Shown here piece by piece: positions 13,811 to 22,555 of a stretch of 22,834 bases of DNA. The notes beneath the pieces were generated by a model, which made no database searches, was not told the DNA's origin, and saw only the letters and a program-made list of their open reading frames with translations. The first letter of the stretch is position 1. The number at the start of each line of letters is the position of its first letter. Source of the DNA: Candidatus Hydrogenedentota bacterium (GTDB lineage: Bacteria > Hydrogenedentota > Hydrogenedentia > Hydrogenedentiales > CAITNO01); assembly GCA_903922535.1 (NCBI GenBank), contig CAIXUF010000930.1, forward strand, positions 1-22,834. Reading direction: 5' to 3'. Position numbers and translations under genes: made by a program.

Positions 13811-15676
13811 TTAAGACCTGGCAAGGCGAAGGCCGATGCCGTAGTCCGCGTACGCCGGTCCGTAGCCGTAGCGGCTCGCCGACCGGCCGTAGTCGAAGCC
13901 GCTGGCGTCCCAACTGCCGCCCCGGGCCACGCGGGCCGAGCCGGAAGCGGGCCCCTTCGGATTCGTTTGTGCGGCTGAACCATAGTCGGCAAACCAGTCA
14001 CCGCACCAGTCATTGACGTTTCCGCTCATGTCGTACGCGCCCACCGGACTCGCGCCGTTCAGCGTCTGAACAGTCCCGTACGGGCTCACGTTCCGCCCGT
14101 CGAACCAGCCCACAGGAGAGGTGTAGGGCACCGAAGTCAGGCCCAGCGGATTCACGCTGCCCAGTTCCACGTTGTTCGGGGTCATGTCGCTTTCGATAAA
14201 ACAGTTGGCGCGGTCCATTCCCGTCAGGGTGTCGCCGGTGAACCCGTAGATCCAGTGCTTCGTGCCATCCCATGCAGCAGCCCGCTCCCATTCCGCCTCC
14301 GTCGGCAGGCGGTATCCGCCCGGCGACGGCGGCGCCGCCATCAGCGGCCAGTTCGCCGTGGTCATGTCGTAGCAGGGCGCCAGCCCCTGCCACTGGCTCA
14401 GCCAGTTGCAGAACGCCGCCGCGCCGTACCAGGTCACGTTCTCCACCGGGTGCGCGTCCATGGAGTAGCTTGTCGTGCCCGGCAGGCCTGTCCTCGTCTT
14501 GGACGAAAAGACTCCGCCCGAATACGAGATATTGCAGTCGCTGCGTGTATAGGCAAGAATGATCTGCAAGTTGCCGCCCGCATAGATGTCGCCCGTTCCA
14601 GCCCAGGCGGCACCCGCCTGGGTCTTCAGATACCCCTGCGCGAGCGCCCAGTTCAGCACGTCGCAGTACTGCCTGTTCGTCACGTGGTATTTGCCGATCT
14701 GGTATGCCCCCAGCGTCACCTGATGTTGCGGCACCTCATTCGGCGCGCTTTCCGCCGCGTCGTCGCCGACCCCGCTGTTGCCCATCGCGAAGCTGCCCGA
14801 CGGGACGGAGAGCATTTCCGGCGCCGGGATAAACGGCGTGTCATCCGCCGTCACGCGGATGCGGGCATTTGCGATTGCCTGCTTCGGATAGTCCGCCGCG
14901 ATGTCCCATACGATGTGCTTGCCCGTTCCGGTGGTCACTCCGGCAACATCGCCGGTGATCGAGGTGACGGGATGGATGAATCCGTCGCGTCCCCCGTCTT
15001 TCGACAGGGACACCGTCATATGGCACGGGTTGCCCGGGGCAACAAGGTCATAGGTGATGTCCACTTTCGTGCCGACCGTGCCGTTTGGGCTTTGCACAAA
15101 AACGACCTTTGAGACTGTCGGCGCCTGCGCAGATGACGGGGGCGCGACGGCCAACGCCGCCAGCACAAGCAGAGGCGCCGCGCAAATGCGGTGACGCCGC
15201 CCGACGAGAACCAGAATACCTGCCGCCAGCATCACCAGCGCCAAAGGCGAGGTATACAACGAAACCTTTGCCCCAACACCCATCCCCTGAACGGTGCTGC
15301 CCGCCGCATCAATCAGATTGCCCGCCGTGTCTTGCATGCCCGTGGCCGTCAGCGTAATGTCTGAGGCAAGCATTTCTCCCGAGGTCCAGCCAAGCACATA
15401 CGGGCCGCCACCGTCAACCGACGCCGGATGGGGGCGCAAAGAACCTGCACCCGTGCCCGAGATGGTGTAATTACCCGGTGTTGTGGCTCCCGGCGCAAGC
15501 ATGGGCTTGTTAAAGCAGACTTCCAGCGACGAAACTGACATCGGGGCCACGCTTTCCAGCTTCGGCGGCACCGTGTCGAGCGGCCCGTCGCCGGAATCAC
15601 CACTTCCCGTCAGCGCGTACGCACTCAAAGACATCCCAAATCCCAGCACAAGGACGGAAACTACGATTCGGTTCAT
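13811..15676 (-). CDS. secreted or membrane-anchored FGE/SUMF1-domain protein with N-terminal Ig-like domain
   Basis: A 621-residue protein. Residues 1-22 are a signal peptide (MNRIVVSVLVLGFGMSLSAYA). Residues about 35-135 look like an SbsA-type Ig-like domain (PPKLESVAP, CFNKPM, NYTISG). A hydrophobic helix and RRHR follow (about 144-163), then a second signal-like segment ending SSAQA (165-185). Residues 286-621 are the formylglycine-generating-enzyme fold (PEMLSVPSGSFAMGN, HPVENVTWYGAAAFCNWLS, YRLPTEAEWERAA, GNVNDWCGDW, RGGSWD). The catalytic Cys pair of true FGE is absent after RGGSW (DASGFDYGRSASRYG), so it is probably a binding or structural member, not a sulfatase activator. GGAG lies 8 nt before ATG 15676. 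The gene follows the symporter by 138 bp on the same strand. Confidence 0.85.
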   Translation of the reverse strand: MNRIVVSVLVLGFGMSLSAYALTGSGDSGDGPLDTVPPKLESVAPMSVSSLEVCFNKPMLAPGATTPGNYTISGTGAGSLRPHPASVDGGGPYVLGWTSGEMLASDITLTATGMQDTAGNLIDAAGSTVQGMGVGAKVSLYTSPLALVMLAAGILVLVGRRHRICAAPLLVLAALAVAPPSSAQAPTVSKVVFVQSPNGTVGTKVDITYDLVAPGNPCHMTVSLSKDGGRDGFIHPVTSITGDVAGVTTGTGKHIVWDIAADYPKQAIANARIRVTADDTPFIPAPEMLSVPSGSFAMGNSGVGDDAAESAPNEVPQHQVTLGAYQIGKYHVTNRQYCDVLNWALAQGYLKTQAGAAWAGTGDIYAGGNLQIILAYTRSDCNISYSGGVFSSKTRTGLPGTTSYSMDAHPVENVTWYGAAAFCNWLSQWQGLAPCYDMTTANWPLMAAPPSPGGYRLPTEAEWERAAAWDGTKHWIYGFTGDTLTGMDRANCFIESDMTPNNVELGSVNPLGLTSVPYTSPVGWFDGRNVSPYGTVQTLNGASPVGAYDMSGNVNDWCGDWFADYGSAAQTNPKGPASGSARVARGGSWDASGFDYGRSASRYGYGPAYADYGIGLRLARS

Positions 15677-15814
15677 CTCCCAAACTCCGGTGCCGTTGCT
15701 CCCTCAACGTGTGGTCCTGCCGCGAGACACCAAACAGACACGGTGGACACCGCTGGTCAAAAGTATACCAAAAGTGGGGAGCGCACCAGGGCGCGTGCAA
15801 ATTTCAGGCAGTCA

Positions 15815-17713
15815 CTAGCTGTTTTTCGGCTTTGGCCCGCCAAACACGTACTCCGCATAGGCCGGGTCCATGGGCTTGTCAACGAGCGCCCAGACGACCA
15901 GCGTAATGGCGGCGGCGGGCAGCGCGACCACCAGCGGGTCGACGACATTCCACGTGACGCTCCACGTGGGCGGCACGAGCGTGGGTTTTCCGGTCAGCGC
16001 CATGCACAACCCCACGCCTGCGGCTTCCTTGGCGTTGACGAACACCATCCAGAAGGTGTTGACCAGGAAACCGGCGATAATGCTGGCGATGGCCGCGCGC
16101 GGGCCGGGCCGTCTCCAGTACAGCCCGGCAAGGTACACCGGCAAAAACGAGGCGGCGCACAGGCCGAAGAAGATGGCCGTGGCCACCGCGATGACGCTGT
16201 CGCCCGCCATGTTGCCGAGCACAAGCGCCATGATTAGGCCAATCACGATGCCGAGCTTGGTGACAATCACGGTGCTTCCCGCACGGCCCGTGATTTCCTC
16301 GTACACGTCGCGTCCGATGGAGGTGCCAATGGCGTGGAACTGGCTGGACAGCGTGCTCATGGCCGCGGCGAGCAGCGTGAGCAGGAACACGACCTCAAAC
16401 CACTTGGGCAGGGCAGAGTTCACGAAGATGGGAATGATCCTGTCCACGTTGCCCTTCATGGTGGTGACGTTGTCTATTGTGCGCGCGATGGAGATCAGGC
16501 CCGGCTGAAGCGTGTCCGGCGCGCCGCTTTCCCCCTTCATGATCTTCATGGCCGGCGTCTTCAGCACGTAATGGAGCGCCTGGTCCTCCTTCTCACCGGG
16601 CAGCCGGTAGGCCACGAAAGTCTTGGCGCGCTTCTTGACCTCCTCGGAGGCGTCGGCGGGGAGCAGGCTCAGTTTGGCGTCGCCCTTCTCGCCCGGGTCC
16701 ATCAGCACCTTGTCATCAACGACTTTGCAGGAAATCTTCTCCTTCTGGGCGAAGTACACGTTGGACAGCGAGCCGACCGCGTAGGTCACGCCGACCATGA
16801 AGAAGATGAACACGCCGCCGATGATCACGGCGCGGTTAAGCGACTGCTGCGACTGGACCGTCATGAACCGCACGATAAGCTGGGGCTGCGCCAGCACGCC
16901 GATGCCCACGCCCAGGGTCAGCGTGCTGATCATGATCCACCACAGGTCATACTGGTGCGCCGTGGCCGCGGGCGCGCCGGCGGCGGCAAAGCCAAACTTG
17001 GGCATCGAGGTCCAGCCCTGGTGTCCCATGGCCGTCAGCGAGGCGGGCACCTGTCCGCCCATGTCGGTCAGCGCCTGGTGCGCCGCGGTCACCCCGCCCA
17101 GCGCAGCATACGTCCAGACGAACAGCACAATCATGCCCACCAGCATGATCCCGCCCTGCAGCGCGTCGGTCAGCATGACGCCCTTGATCCCGCCGGGGAT
17201 CACATAAGCCACCACGATCAGCGCGAAAATGTACAGCGCAACCTGGGGCGTGATCTGAAACGTGGTCGCCAGGAACGCCGCGCCGCCCTTCATCACCGCC
17301 ATGGCATACAGCGGCATGAAGAAGAAGATCACCACCGCCGTGAACAGGTGCAGGAAGCGACTGTTGTAGCGCCTGCCGAGCAGTTCGGGAAAGGTGTGGG
17401 CGTTGAGATGATGCCCGATGCGGCGGGTGCGCCCGCCGAAAACCACAAAGGCCAGGAAAATGCCCACGAAAATGTTGAAGAACACCAGCCACATCAGGCC
17501 CATGCCGAAATTGGCGGCCACGCCGCCAAAGCCGATAATGGCCGCCGTGCTGATGAAGGTGGACCCGTAGGACAGCGCCATCACCACTGGGTGCGCCTGC
17601 CGTCCGGCAATCAGGTAGTCCGCCGCCGTTTTGGTCTGGCGCCAGCCCACATAGCCCAGTATGGCCGTGGCGCCCATGTAAATGACGACAATGATGACAG
17701 TCATGAGATTCAT
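15815..17713 (-). CDS. sodium:solute symporter (SSS) family protein
   Basis: A 632-residue inner-membrane symporter with about 13 predicted helices. It begins MNLMTVIIVVIYM and carries the SSS core: DYLIAGRQ with AHPVVMALSYGSTFISTAAIIGFGG following (helix 1-2 region), VIPGGIKGVMLTDALQGGIM, and LAAAMSTLSSQFHAIGTSIGRDVYEE, whose Ser/Thr pair contributes to the Na+ site in the family. The cargo is unknown; monocarboxylates, amino acids, vitamins and sugars are all known for SSS. A charged, soluble insertion of about 100 residues lies near 320-425 and is unusual. The ribosome site GGAGAGGGAA precedes ATG 17713. The small accessory protein gene is 58 bp upstream. Confidence 0.88.
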   Translation of the reverse strand: MNLMTVIIVVIYMGATAILGYVGWRQTKTAADYLIAGRQAHPVVMALSYGSTFISTAAIIGFGGVAANFGMGLMWLVFFNIFVGIFLAFVVFGGRTRRIGHHLNAHTFPELLGRRYNSRFLHLFTAVVIFFFMPLYAMAVMKGGAAFLATTFQITPQVALYIFALIVVAYVIPGGIKGVMLTDALQGGIMLVGMIVLFVWTYAALGGVTAAHQALTDMGGQVPASLTAMGHQGWTSMPKFGFAAAGAPAATAHQYDLWWIMISTLTLGVGIGVLAQPQLIVRFMTVQSQQSLNRAVIIGGVFIFFMVGVTYAVGSLSNVYFAQKEKISCKVVDDKVLMDPGEKGDAKLSLLPADASEEVKKRAKTFVAYRLPGEKEDQALHYVLKTPAMKIMKGESGAPDTLQPGLISIARTIDNVTTMKGNVDRIIPIFVNSALPKWFEVVFLLTLLAAAMSTLSSQFHAIGTSIGRDVYEEITGRAGSTVIVTKLGIVIGLIMALVLGNMAGDSVIAVATAIFFGLCAASFLPVYLAGLYWRRPGPRAAIASIIAGFLVNTFWMVFVNAKEAAGVGLCMALTGKPTLVPPTWSVTWNVVDPLVVALPAAAITLVVWALVDKPMDPAYAEYVFGGPKPKNS

Positions 17714-17725
17714 TGAATTCCCTCT

Positions 17726-17766
17726 CCGGCCGGCGCATGCGCGCGGCCCGTCAAAAACACGGCCGG
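17726..17766 (-). promoter_or_regulatory. hairpin between the small accessory gene and the symporter gene
   Basis: CCGGCCG (17726-17732) and CGGCCGG (17760-17766) are perfectly complementary and span most of the 58-bp spacer. It could tune the ratio of the two products; no U-tract follows. Confidence 0.35.
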
Positions 17767-17771
17767 TGCGG

Positions 17772-17936
17772 CTACTCCGCGTCCTCTTTTTCTTCCTGTG
17801 CCCACGCCACGTCTTCCTGTCGGAGCGGTTCCGCGCCCTTGTTCCAGGTTGCGATGCCGTAGACCACGCACAACAGCGTGCTCGCCACGCTTAGGGCGTA
17901 GCCGAGAAAAACCCACTTGTCCTGAATGCCCAGCAT
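17772..17936 (-). CDS. symporter small accessory protein
   Basis: A 54-residue protein with one membrane helix (about residues 9-29, VFLGYALSVASTLLCVVYGI), a short WNKG linker and an acidic tail (EDVAWAQEEKEDAE). Genes for such small single-helix proteins directly upstream of SSS-family symporters are a recurring arrangement, and this one matches in size, order and helix layout. ATG 17936 is well supported by AAGGAG 6 nt upstream; much longer readings of the frame (to 18983) have no support. It probably binds or stabilises the symporter in the inner membrane. Confidence 0.8.
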   Translation of the reverse strand: MLGIQDKWVFLGYALSVASTLLCVVYGIATWNKGAEPLRQEDVAWAQEEKEDAE

Positions 17937-18005
17937 GAAACGCTCCTTGCCGCCGGAAACGGCTGAAGTCATGCGGCGCCCTGCGCCGCGCCAAAGACAG
18001 CCGAC

Positions 18006-18034
18006 AGCATAGAGGCTCTTAGTGTGAAATTCAA
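18006..18034 (-). promoter_or_regulatory. candidate promoter for the symporter operon
   Basis: On the minus strand TTGAAT (18034-18029) and TATGCT (18011-18006) are 17 bp apart, each matching four of six consensus bases. It is about 70 bp upstream of ATG 17936. Confidence 0.4.
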
Positions 18035-18093
18035 GAAAGCAAATTGACTCACCCTGAATCTGCCTGAACGCGAAAAGCGAAAGCGGCCCCCGT

Positions 18094-18107
18094 GGGAAGC
18101 GCTTGCA
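18094..18107. promoter_or_regulatory. possible LacI-family (cre-like) operator
   Basis: GGGAAGCGCTTGCA, read on the minus strand as TGCAAGCGCTTCCC, matches the palindromic LacI/CcpA-type consensus TGNAANCGNTTNCA at every fixed position except the last. It lies about 60 bp upstream of the candidate symporter promoter. No LacI-type regulator is encoded in the window, so the assignment rests on sequence alone. Confidence 0.3.
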
Positions 18108-18156
18108 GGCGCGGGGGGGTGAGTCTACTGTGAGTGCGGGCGAAGCCAGGCATGCA

Positions 18157-18779
<623 letters not shown>

Positions 18780-18807
18780 GATAGACTGCGGAGCCAAGCG
18801 CACGCCC

Positions 18808-18843
18808 GGCCGGGAACCCAAACGGTTCCCGGCCACGCTTTTT
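18808..18843 (+). terminator. rho-independent terminator after the asd remnant
   Basis: A perfect 11-bp GC-rich stem (18808-18818 with 18824-18834) closes a 5-nt CAAAC loop and is followed by ACGC and TTTTT (18839-18843). It lies 29 bp behind the asd stop. Its survival with the decayed gene fits recent inactivation. Confidence 0.85.
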
Positions 18844-18845
18844 CG

Positions 18846-18851
18846 TATAAT
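18846..18851 (+). promoter_or_regulatory. perfect TATAAT box at the edge of the 9-bp repeat element
   Basis: TATAAT lies 5 bp before the first ATGGAC unit. A transcript from it would begin at about 18858, inside the repeat, so the hairpin would form the 5' end of the hydrolase mRNA. No good -35 is seen at 16-18 bp spacing, and the upstream position is occupied by the asd terminator. Confidence 0.35.
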
Positions 18852-18855
18852 CGCC

Positions 18856-18954
18856 ATGGACACTATGGACTTTATGGACGATATGGACTTGATGGACGGA
18901 GTGCCGCTCGGCGTCCATGCCGTCCATCGTGTCCATGTCGTCCATAAAGTCCAT
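18856..18954. repeat. inverted arrays of the 9-bp unit (ATGGACNNN / GTCCATNNN), second locus
   Basis: Five ATGGAC copies start at 18856, 18865, 18874, 18883 and 18892 with triplets act, ttt, gat, ttg. Five GTCCAT copies start at 18913, 18922, 18931, 18940 and 18949 with triplets gcc, cgt, gtc, aaa. Both arms keep exact 9-bp spacing. In the register pairing 18865 with 18949, ttt pairs perfectly with aaa and gat with gtc at two positions plus a G-U wobble, giving a stem of about 33 bp. The right arm ends 6 bp before the AGGAG of the hydrolase gene, so a folded leader would sit beside its ribosome site. Confidence 0.92.
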
Positions 18955-18972
18955 GAAACCAGGAGAATCGGC

Positions 18973-21900
18973 ATGATCGGCATGATAGTGTGTGCGGCAG
19001 GAATCGTAATGGGCGCGGCGGCGGCCGATGCCCCACCGATGGCGGACTGTTACCGGCCCATCGACGGCGGCTTCGAAATCACCCTAACCGCGGACCCGTC
19101 GGTGCCACGGCCTGCCACGGGGTCACAGATTGGCGTGGTGGACACGGCGCGGAACGCCTTCGGCGAGGGGCATGCGATTGCCGGGCCGCCGAGCGGCGAC
19201 AATCCGCGGCTGCACCGGCGGCCGCTCTATCCGCCCTCGGACAAGGCGCTGCTGTGGAAAGAGGCGGAACGGGAGAAGCTGACCCTCTTTGGGTTCCGTC
19301 CGCTGGTGCTGGCGTACAACGAGCCGCGTTTCCTTTTTGACATGCATTCGGCAGGCGGGCTGTCGGGGCATTTGATCGTCGGGCTGGTCATGGAGGACGG
19401 CACGGGCAAGTGGCTGCATGAATGGCCGGAAATCACGGTGCGCTATGTGCAGGGGCGGATGTGCTATGCGCTGTCCGACCCGGCCTTTCCGGGGGTAAAG
19501 GTTGCTTTGGAGGCGACGGCGCTGTCGGACAGCGTGGGCGTAATGCTTAAGGTGAACGCGGAGGGACTGCCGAATGGCGCGCGGCTGGTGTGGGCCTATG
19601 GCGGGGCGTCGGCCTTTTTTACCAATTACGCGATGAACGCGAAGGAGTTTGCCTTTGCCCCGGAGCAGTGCGCGAAAGATCGCATTGAACTCTCGGAAAA
19701 CCAGTTCACGCTCACGCGCGCCTATGCCAAGCCGGATGTGGTCTTGAATGAACCCTTTGCCGCCGCGCGCCATCTCGACGGCTGGAAGCTGAAACTTTCC
19801 GGCGGCAGTTCGTGGAAGGAGCCCTTTGGCTGGGGCGCGCCGGAGGCCTTTGCGAAATCCCCGGCGGAGTTGTTGGCCACGGCGGAATGGAGCTGCGGCG
19901 CGCAGGAGAACCGGGTCGCGGTGCAGCGGGTCGCGCTGCCGGAAGGGCAGGCGGACGGCTACATCGTGGTGGGCGCGGGCGGCAACATTGCGGATGCGAT
20001 CAAGCATCCGGAGGATGCCTGGGCGGCGGCGCTGGCCCGCAACAAGGCCATCGCCGAGCGCATCACCGTGCAGACGCCGGACCCCTATCTGAACGCGGCG
20101 GTGACGATGATGGCTTTTGCCACGGACGGCACCTGGGGCGACTCGACGGTGATGCACGGCGCGTGGTCGTGGCGCTTCGGCTACCTGGGCTGGCGCGGCT
20201 GGTACGGCTCGAACTGCTACGGCTGGACTGACCGCATCCAGCGGGCCATCCGGAACCAGGTCAGCGGCGCGCTTATCCAGAAGGGCGACGATGCGGGCGC
20301 CATCAGCAGCCTGCTCGACACGCCGGGCGGCGTGTTTTACAACATGGACGAGGTGTTTCTGGACCAGGTCCGCCAGTATTTCGACTACACCAACGACCTC
20401 GACCTGATGCGGGAGATCTTCCCCGTGCTGAAGGGCATTCTGGCGTGGGAGGACCGGCGGCTCCAGCCCGGCAACACCGACCTCTACGAAAACGCGCTCA
20501 ACACGTGGATTAGCGATTCGCACTGGTACATCGGCGGGCAGTGCACGCAGGCCTCGGCCTACATGCTCGGCGCGAACACGTTTCTCGCCAGACTCGCAGA
20601 GAAACTCGGCGAGGGCCCCGCACCCTTCCGCGACAAGGCCGCGCGCATTCGCACGGCGATGCAGCAAAAGCTGTGGATGGCCGACAAGGGCGTGTTTGCC
20701 GAGTACATCGACACGCGCGGCGCGGGGCTGCACCACGAGGAGCCCGAACTGCCGACGATCTACCACGCCGCCGAATTCGGCGCGGCTGACACCACCCAGA
20801 TTGGGCAGATGCTCGACTGGGCGCATGCGCACCTGAAATGGGAGAACACGCCGGGCGGCGGCCGACTTGCGTGGAGTTCCAACTGGTATCCCAATTCGGG
20901 CCGGTCCTACACGCACAGCACCCACGAAATGGCCTACGGCGAGGAATTGAACTTCGCGCTGACGCACTACCTCGCGGGCCGTGGCGACGACGCCTACGCG
21001 CTGCTGCGCGCAAGCCTTTGCGGCATCTACAACGGCCCCACGCCGGGTGGCCTTTCTTGTCACAGCACGAAAGATGGACGCCAGCGCGCCAACGACGAAT
21101 TCGCCGACGGGATCAGCATGTGGGGGCGGACACTGACCGAAGGACTCTTCGGCATCGTGCCACATCTGCCGGACGGTTACATCACCGTGACGCCGCAGTT
21201 CCCGTCCGGTTGGCCGGAAGCGTCCATCCAGTCACACATTGTGGCCTATCATTGGAAGCGCGACAAAGGCAGCGTCACCGTCACCTGGGACAGCGTCAAA
21301 GAATTGCCGGTGCATTTCCGGATACCGCTGCGCGCCAAGACCATCGATGAAGCGGCCTACGGCAAAGCCCCATACACCATCGAGGAGGGCAACGGCCTGA
21401 AGTGGGTCTGTATCAAGACTGAAGCCACCCACAACGGCACCCTGACCATCCGCTACACCCTGGCCGAAAAGGTGATCGCACCGCCTCCAATGCCTGTGGC
21501 AGACGCCCCCGTCAAACCTTGGACGCCGCCCGCCGCGGGCGATCATGACCTGAACCGCTGGTCACTCGTCGACCTTTCGGGCACCTTTAACGCCACCATC
21601 ACCGGCGCGCTGGCAAAGGTGGAGAAAGAGGCGACCCGTCCGGCCCTGCCCGCAAGTCAGGTCGGCTTCGACTACTGGCGCAGCCACCTGGGCGACCGGC
21701 ACCATGGCGATGCGGTGCAGATGCCGAGCGACGCGGCATGGCGCGCCAAGGTGGGCGACGACGGTACGGCTTGGACCACGGACGGTATTCCGTTCAAGAC
21801 GGCGAAGGAAGGCAATAATATCGGCATCGTGACGCAGGCAGGCGCCTATCCCGTGCGGCTCGATTTCCCCGTCAATGCGGCGGGCAAGGCGCTGTATCTC

Positions 21901-22266
21901 ATGCTGAGCGGCGAGTCCTTCCCCGTGCAGAGCCACATGCCGCACCTGCGCATCACGCTGCACTACGGCGACGGAACACAAGGTCAGAAAGACCTGGTCT
22001 CGCCGATGGACATCGGCGATTGCTGGAGCACCTGGTGCGGCCGCTGGCACGACACGGCGGCCAACGGCTTCGAGAATATTGGCGGGCGTCTCGGCCCGAA
22101 GGGGTCCATCGAGGTCAAGGACATGTTTCAGCCGGTGAATGTGGACACGGAAGCGCACCTGGTGCGCTTTGAACTGTCCGAGGGAAAGACGCTGCAAACC
22201 GTTCAAGTCGAGGCCGTCGCGAATGACATCATCTTCGGCATCATGGGGGCGAGCGTGGAGAAATAG
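18973..22266 (+). CDS. large secreted six-hairpin glycosidase-like protein (DUF4450-like)
   Basis: A 1097-residue exported protein. MIGMIVCAAGIVMGAAAADA is the signal peptide; ATG 18973 is chosen because AGGAG lies 7 nt upstream (ATG 18982 is a near alternative, and the frame upstream only reads through the repeat). An N-terminal beta-sandwich region (to about 380; PLYPPSDK, RFLFDMHSAGGLSGHLIVGL) is followed by a long helical part with many Trp and acidic residues typical of (alpha/alpha)6 glycosidases (about 385-800; FATDGTWGDSTVMHGAWSW, NTWISDSHWYIGGQCTQA, STHEMAYGEELNFALTHYL). A beta-domain with HWKRDKGSVTVTWDS and a final carbohydrate-binding-like domain come next. The layout recalls DUF4450 and GH78-like rhamnosidases. 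I cannot assign the catalytic residues or substrate. Confidence 0.78.
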   Translation: MIGMIVCAAGIVMGAAAADAPPMADCYRPIDGGFEITLTADPSVPRPATGSQIGVVDTARNAFGEGHAIAGPPSGDNPRLHRRPLYPPSDKALLWKEAEREKLTLFGFRPLVLAYNEPRFLFDMHSAGGLSGHLIVGLVMEDGTGKWLHEWPEITVRYVQGRMCYALSDPAFPGVKVALEATALSDSVGVMLKVNAEGLPNGARLVWAYGGASAFFTNYAMNAKEFAFAPEQCAKDRIELSENQFTLTRAYAKPDVVLNEPFAAARHLDGWKLKLSGGSSWKEPFGWGAPEAFAKSPAELLATAEWSCGAQENRVAVQRVALPEGQADGYIVVGAGGNIADAIKHPEDAWAAALARNKAIAERITVQTPDPYLNAAVTMMAFATDGTWGDSTVMHGAWSWRFGYLGWRGWYGSNCYGWTDRIQRAIRNQVSGALIQKGDDAGAISSLLDTPGGVFYNMDEVFLDQVRQYFDYTNDLDLMREIFPVLKGILAWEDRRLQPGNTDLYENALNTWISDSHWYIGGQCTQASAYMLGANTFLARLAEKLGEGPAPFRDKAARIRTAMQQKLWMADKGVFAEYIDTRGAGLHHEEPELPTIYHAAEFGAADTTQIGQMLDWAHAHLKWENTPGGGRLAWSSNWYPNSGRSYTHSTHEMAYGEELNFALTHYLAGRGDDAYALLRASLCGIYNGPTPGGLSCHSTKDGRQRANDEFADGISMWGRTLTEGLFGIVPHLPDGYITVTPQFPSGWPEASIQSHIVAYHWKRDKGSVTVTWDSVKELPVHFRIPLRAKTIDEAAYGKAPYTIEEGNGLKWVCIKTEATHNGTLTIRYTLAEKVIAPPPMPVADAPVKPWTPPAAGDHDLNRWSLVDLSGTFNATITGALAKVEKEATRPALPASQVGFDYWRSHLGDRHHGDAVQMPSDAAWRAKVGDDGTAWTTDGIPFKTAKEGNNIGIVTQAGAYPVRLDFPVNAAGKALYLMLSGESFPVQSHMPHLRITLHYGDGTQGQKDLVSPMDIGDCWSTWCGRWHDTAANGFENIGGRLGPKGSIEVKDMFQPVNVDTEAHLVRFELSEGKTLQTVQVEAVANDIIFGIMGASVEK

Positions 22267-22311
22267 GACGGGAAGAAAGACATAAAAAAGGAGCCACGGG
22301 CAAGCCGGTTT

Positions 22312-22403
22312 TGGAGTGTGGCGGCACCGAGGCCGCTTTGGCTTTAGTTCGCACGAAAGCCAGCCAAAGCGGTGTCGATGCTACGCTCTACCACCGCGCT
22401 CCA
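22312..22403. repeat. dispersed-type inverted repeat behind the hydrolase gene
   Basis: The left arm begins TGGAGTGTGGCGGCA (22312) and ends CCGCTTTGGCTTT (22333-22345). The right arm runs AAAGCCAGCCAAAGCGG (22356-22372) to CGCGCTCCA (22395-22403). The right arm's reverse complement starts TGGAGCGCGGTGGTA, so the arms are homologous inverted copies that have diverged by point changes and small insertions (AGCC; about 10 bp in the middle). The inner stem CCGCTTTGG/CCAAAGCGG is a perfect 9 bp. It may act as the 3' end of the hydrolase transcript. The 22267-22742 gap otherwise holds the nested stems and aldolase promoter listed separately and no gene. Confidence 0.7.
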
Positions 22404-22459
22404 TATAGCGCTTTTTCCCTCACTCCCCCCAAGTTGCACTTAGCAACGCCGGGGCATTA

Positions 22460-22508
22460 CCGCAGGAGAATAATCCGGGGTTTTCCGCAAAAAACCGCCC
22501 TTCTGCGG
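22460..22508. repeat. nested stem-loops upstream of the aldolase promoter
   Basis: Outer arms CCGCAG (22460-22465) and CTGCGG (22503-22508) enclose an inner hairpin GGTTTT (22479-22484) / AAAACC (22491-22496). The function is unknown; it lies just before the candidate aldolase promoter. Confidence 0.4.
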
Positions 22509-22525
22509 CCCAAATCGATAAAAGC

Positions 22526-22555
22526 TTGAAACGGGACCCCGATTTTGTGTACACT
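22526..22555 (+). promoter_or_regulatory. candidate promoter for the aldolase gene
   Basis: TTGAAA (22526-22531) and TACACT (22550-22555) are 18 bp apart; the first matches five of six and the second four of six bases of the sigma-70 consensus. It would give a leader of about 180 nt before ATG 22743, in which I recognise no known riboswitch. Confidence 0.45.

Noticed and set aside
19123..21165. 680-residue minus-strand open frame inside the hydrolase gene
   Set aside because: It is Arg/Ala/His-rich with no recognisable motif and lies antisense to a well-supported gene; high GC leaves such frames open.
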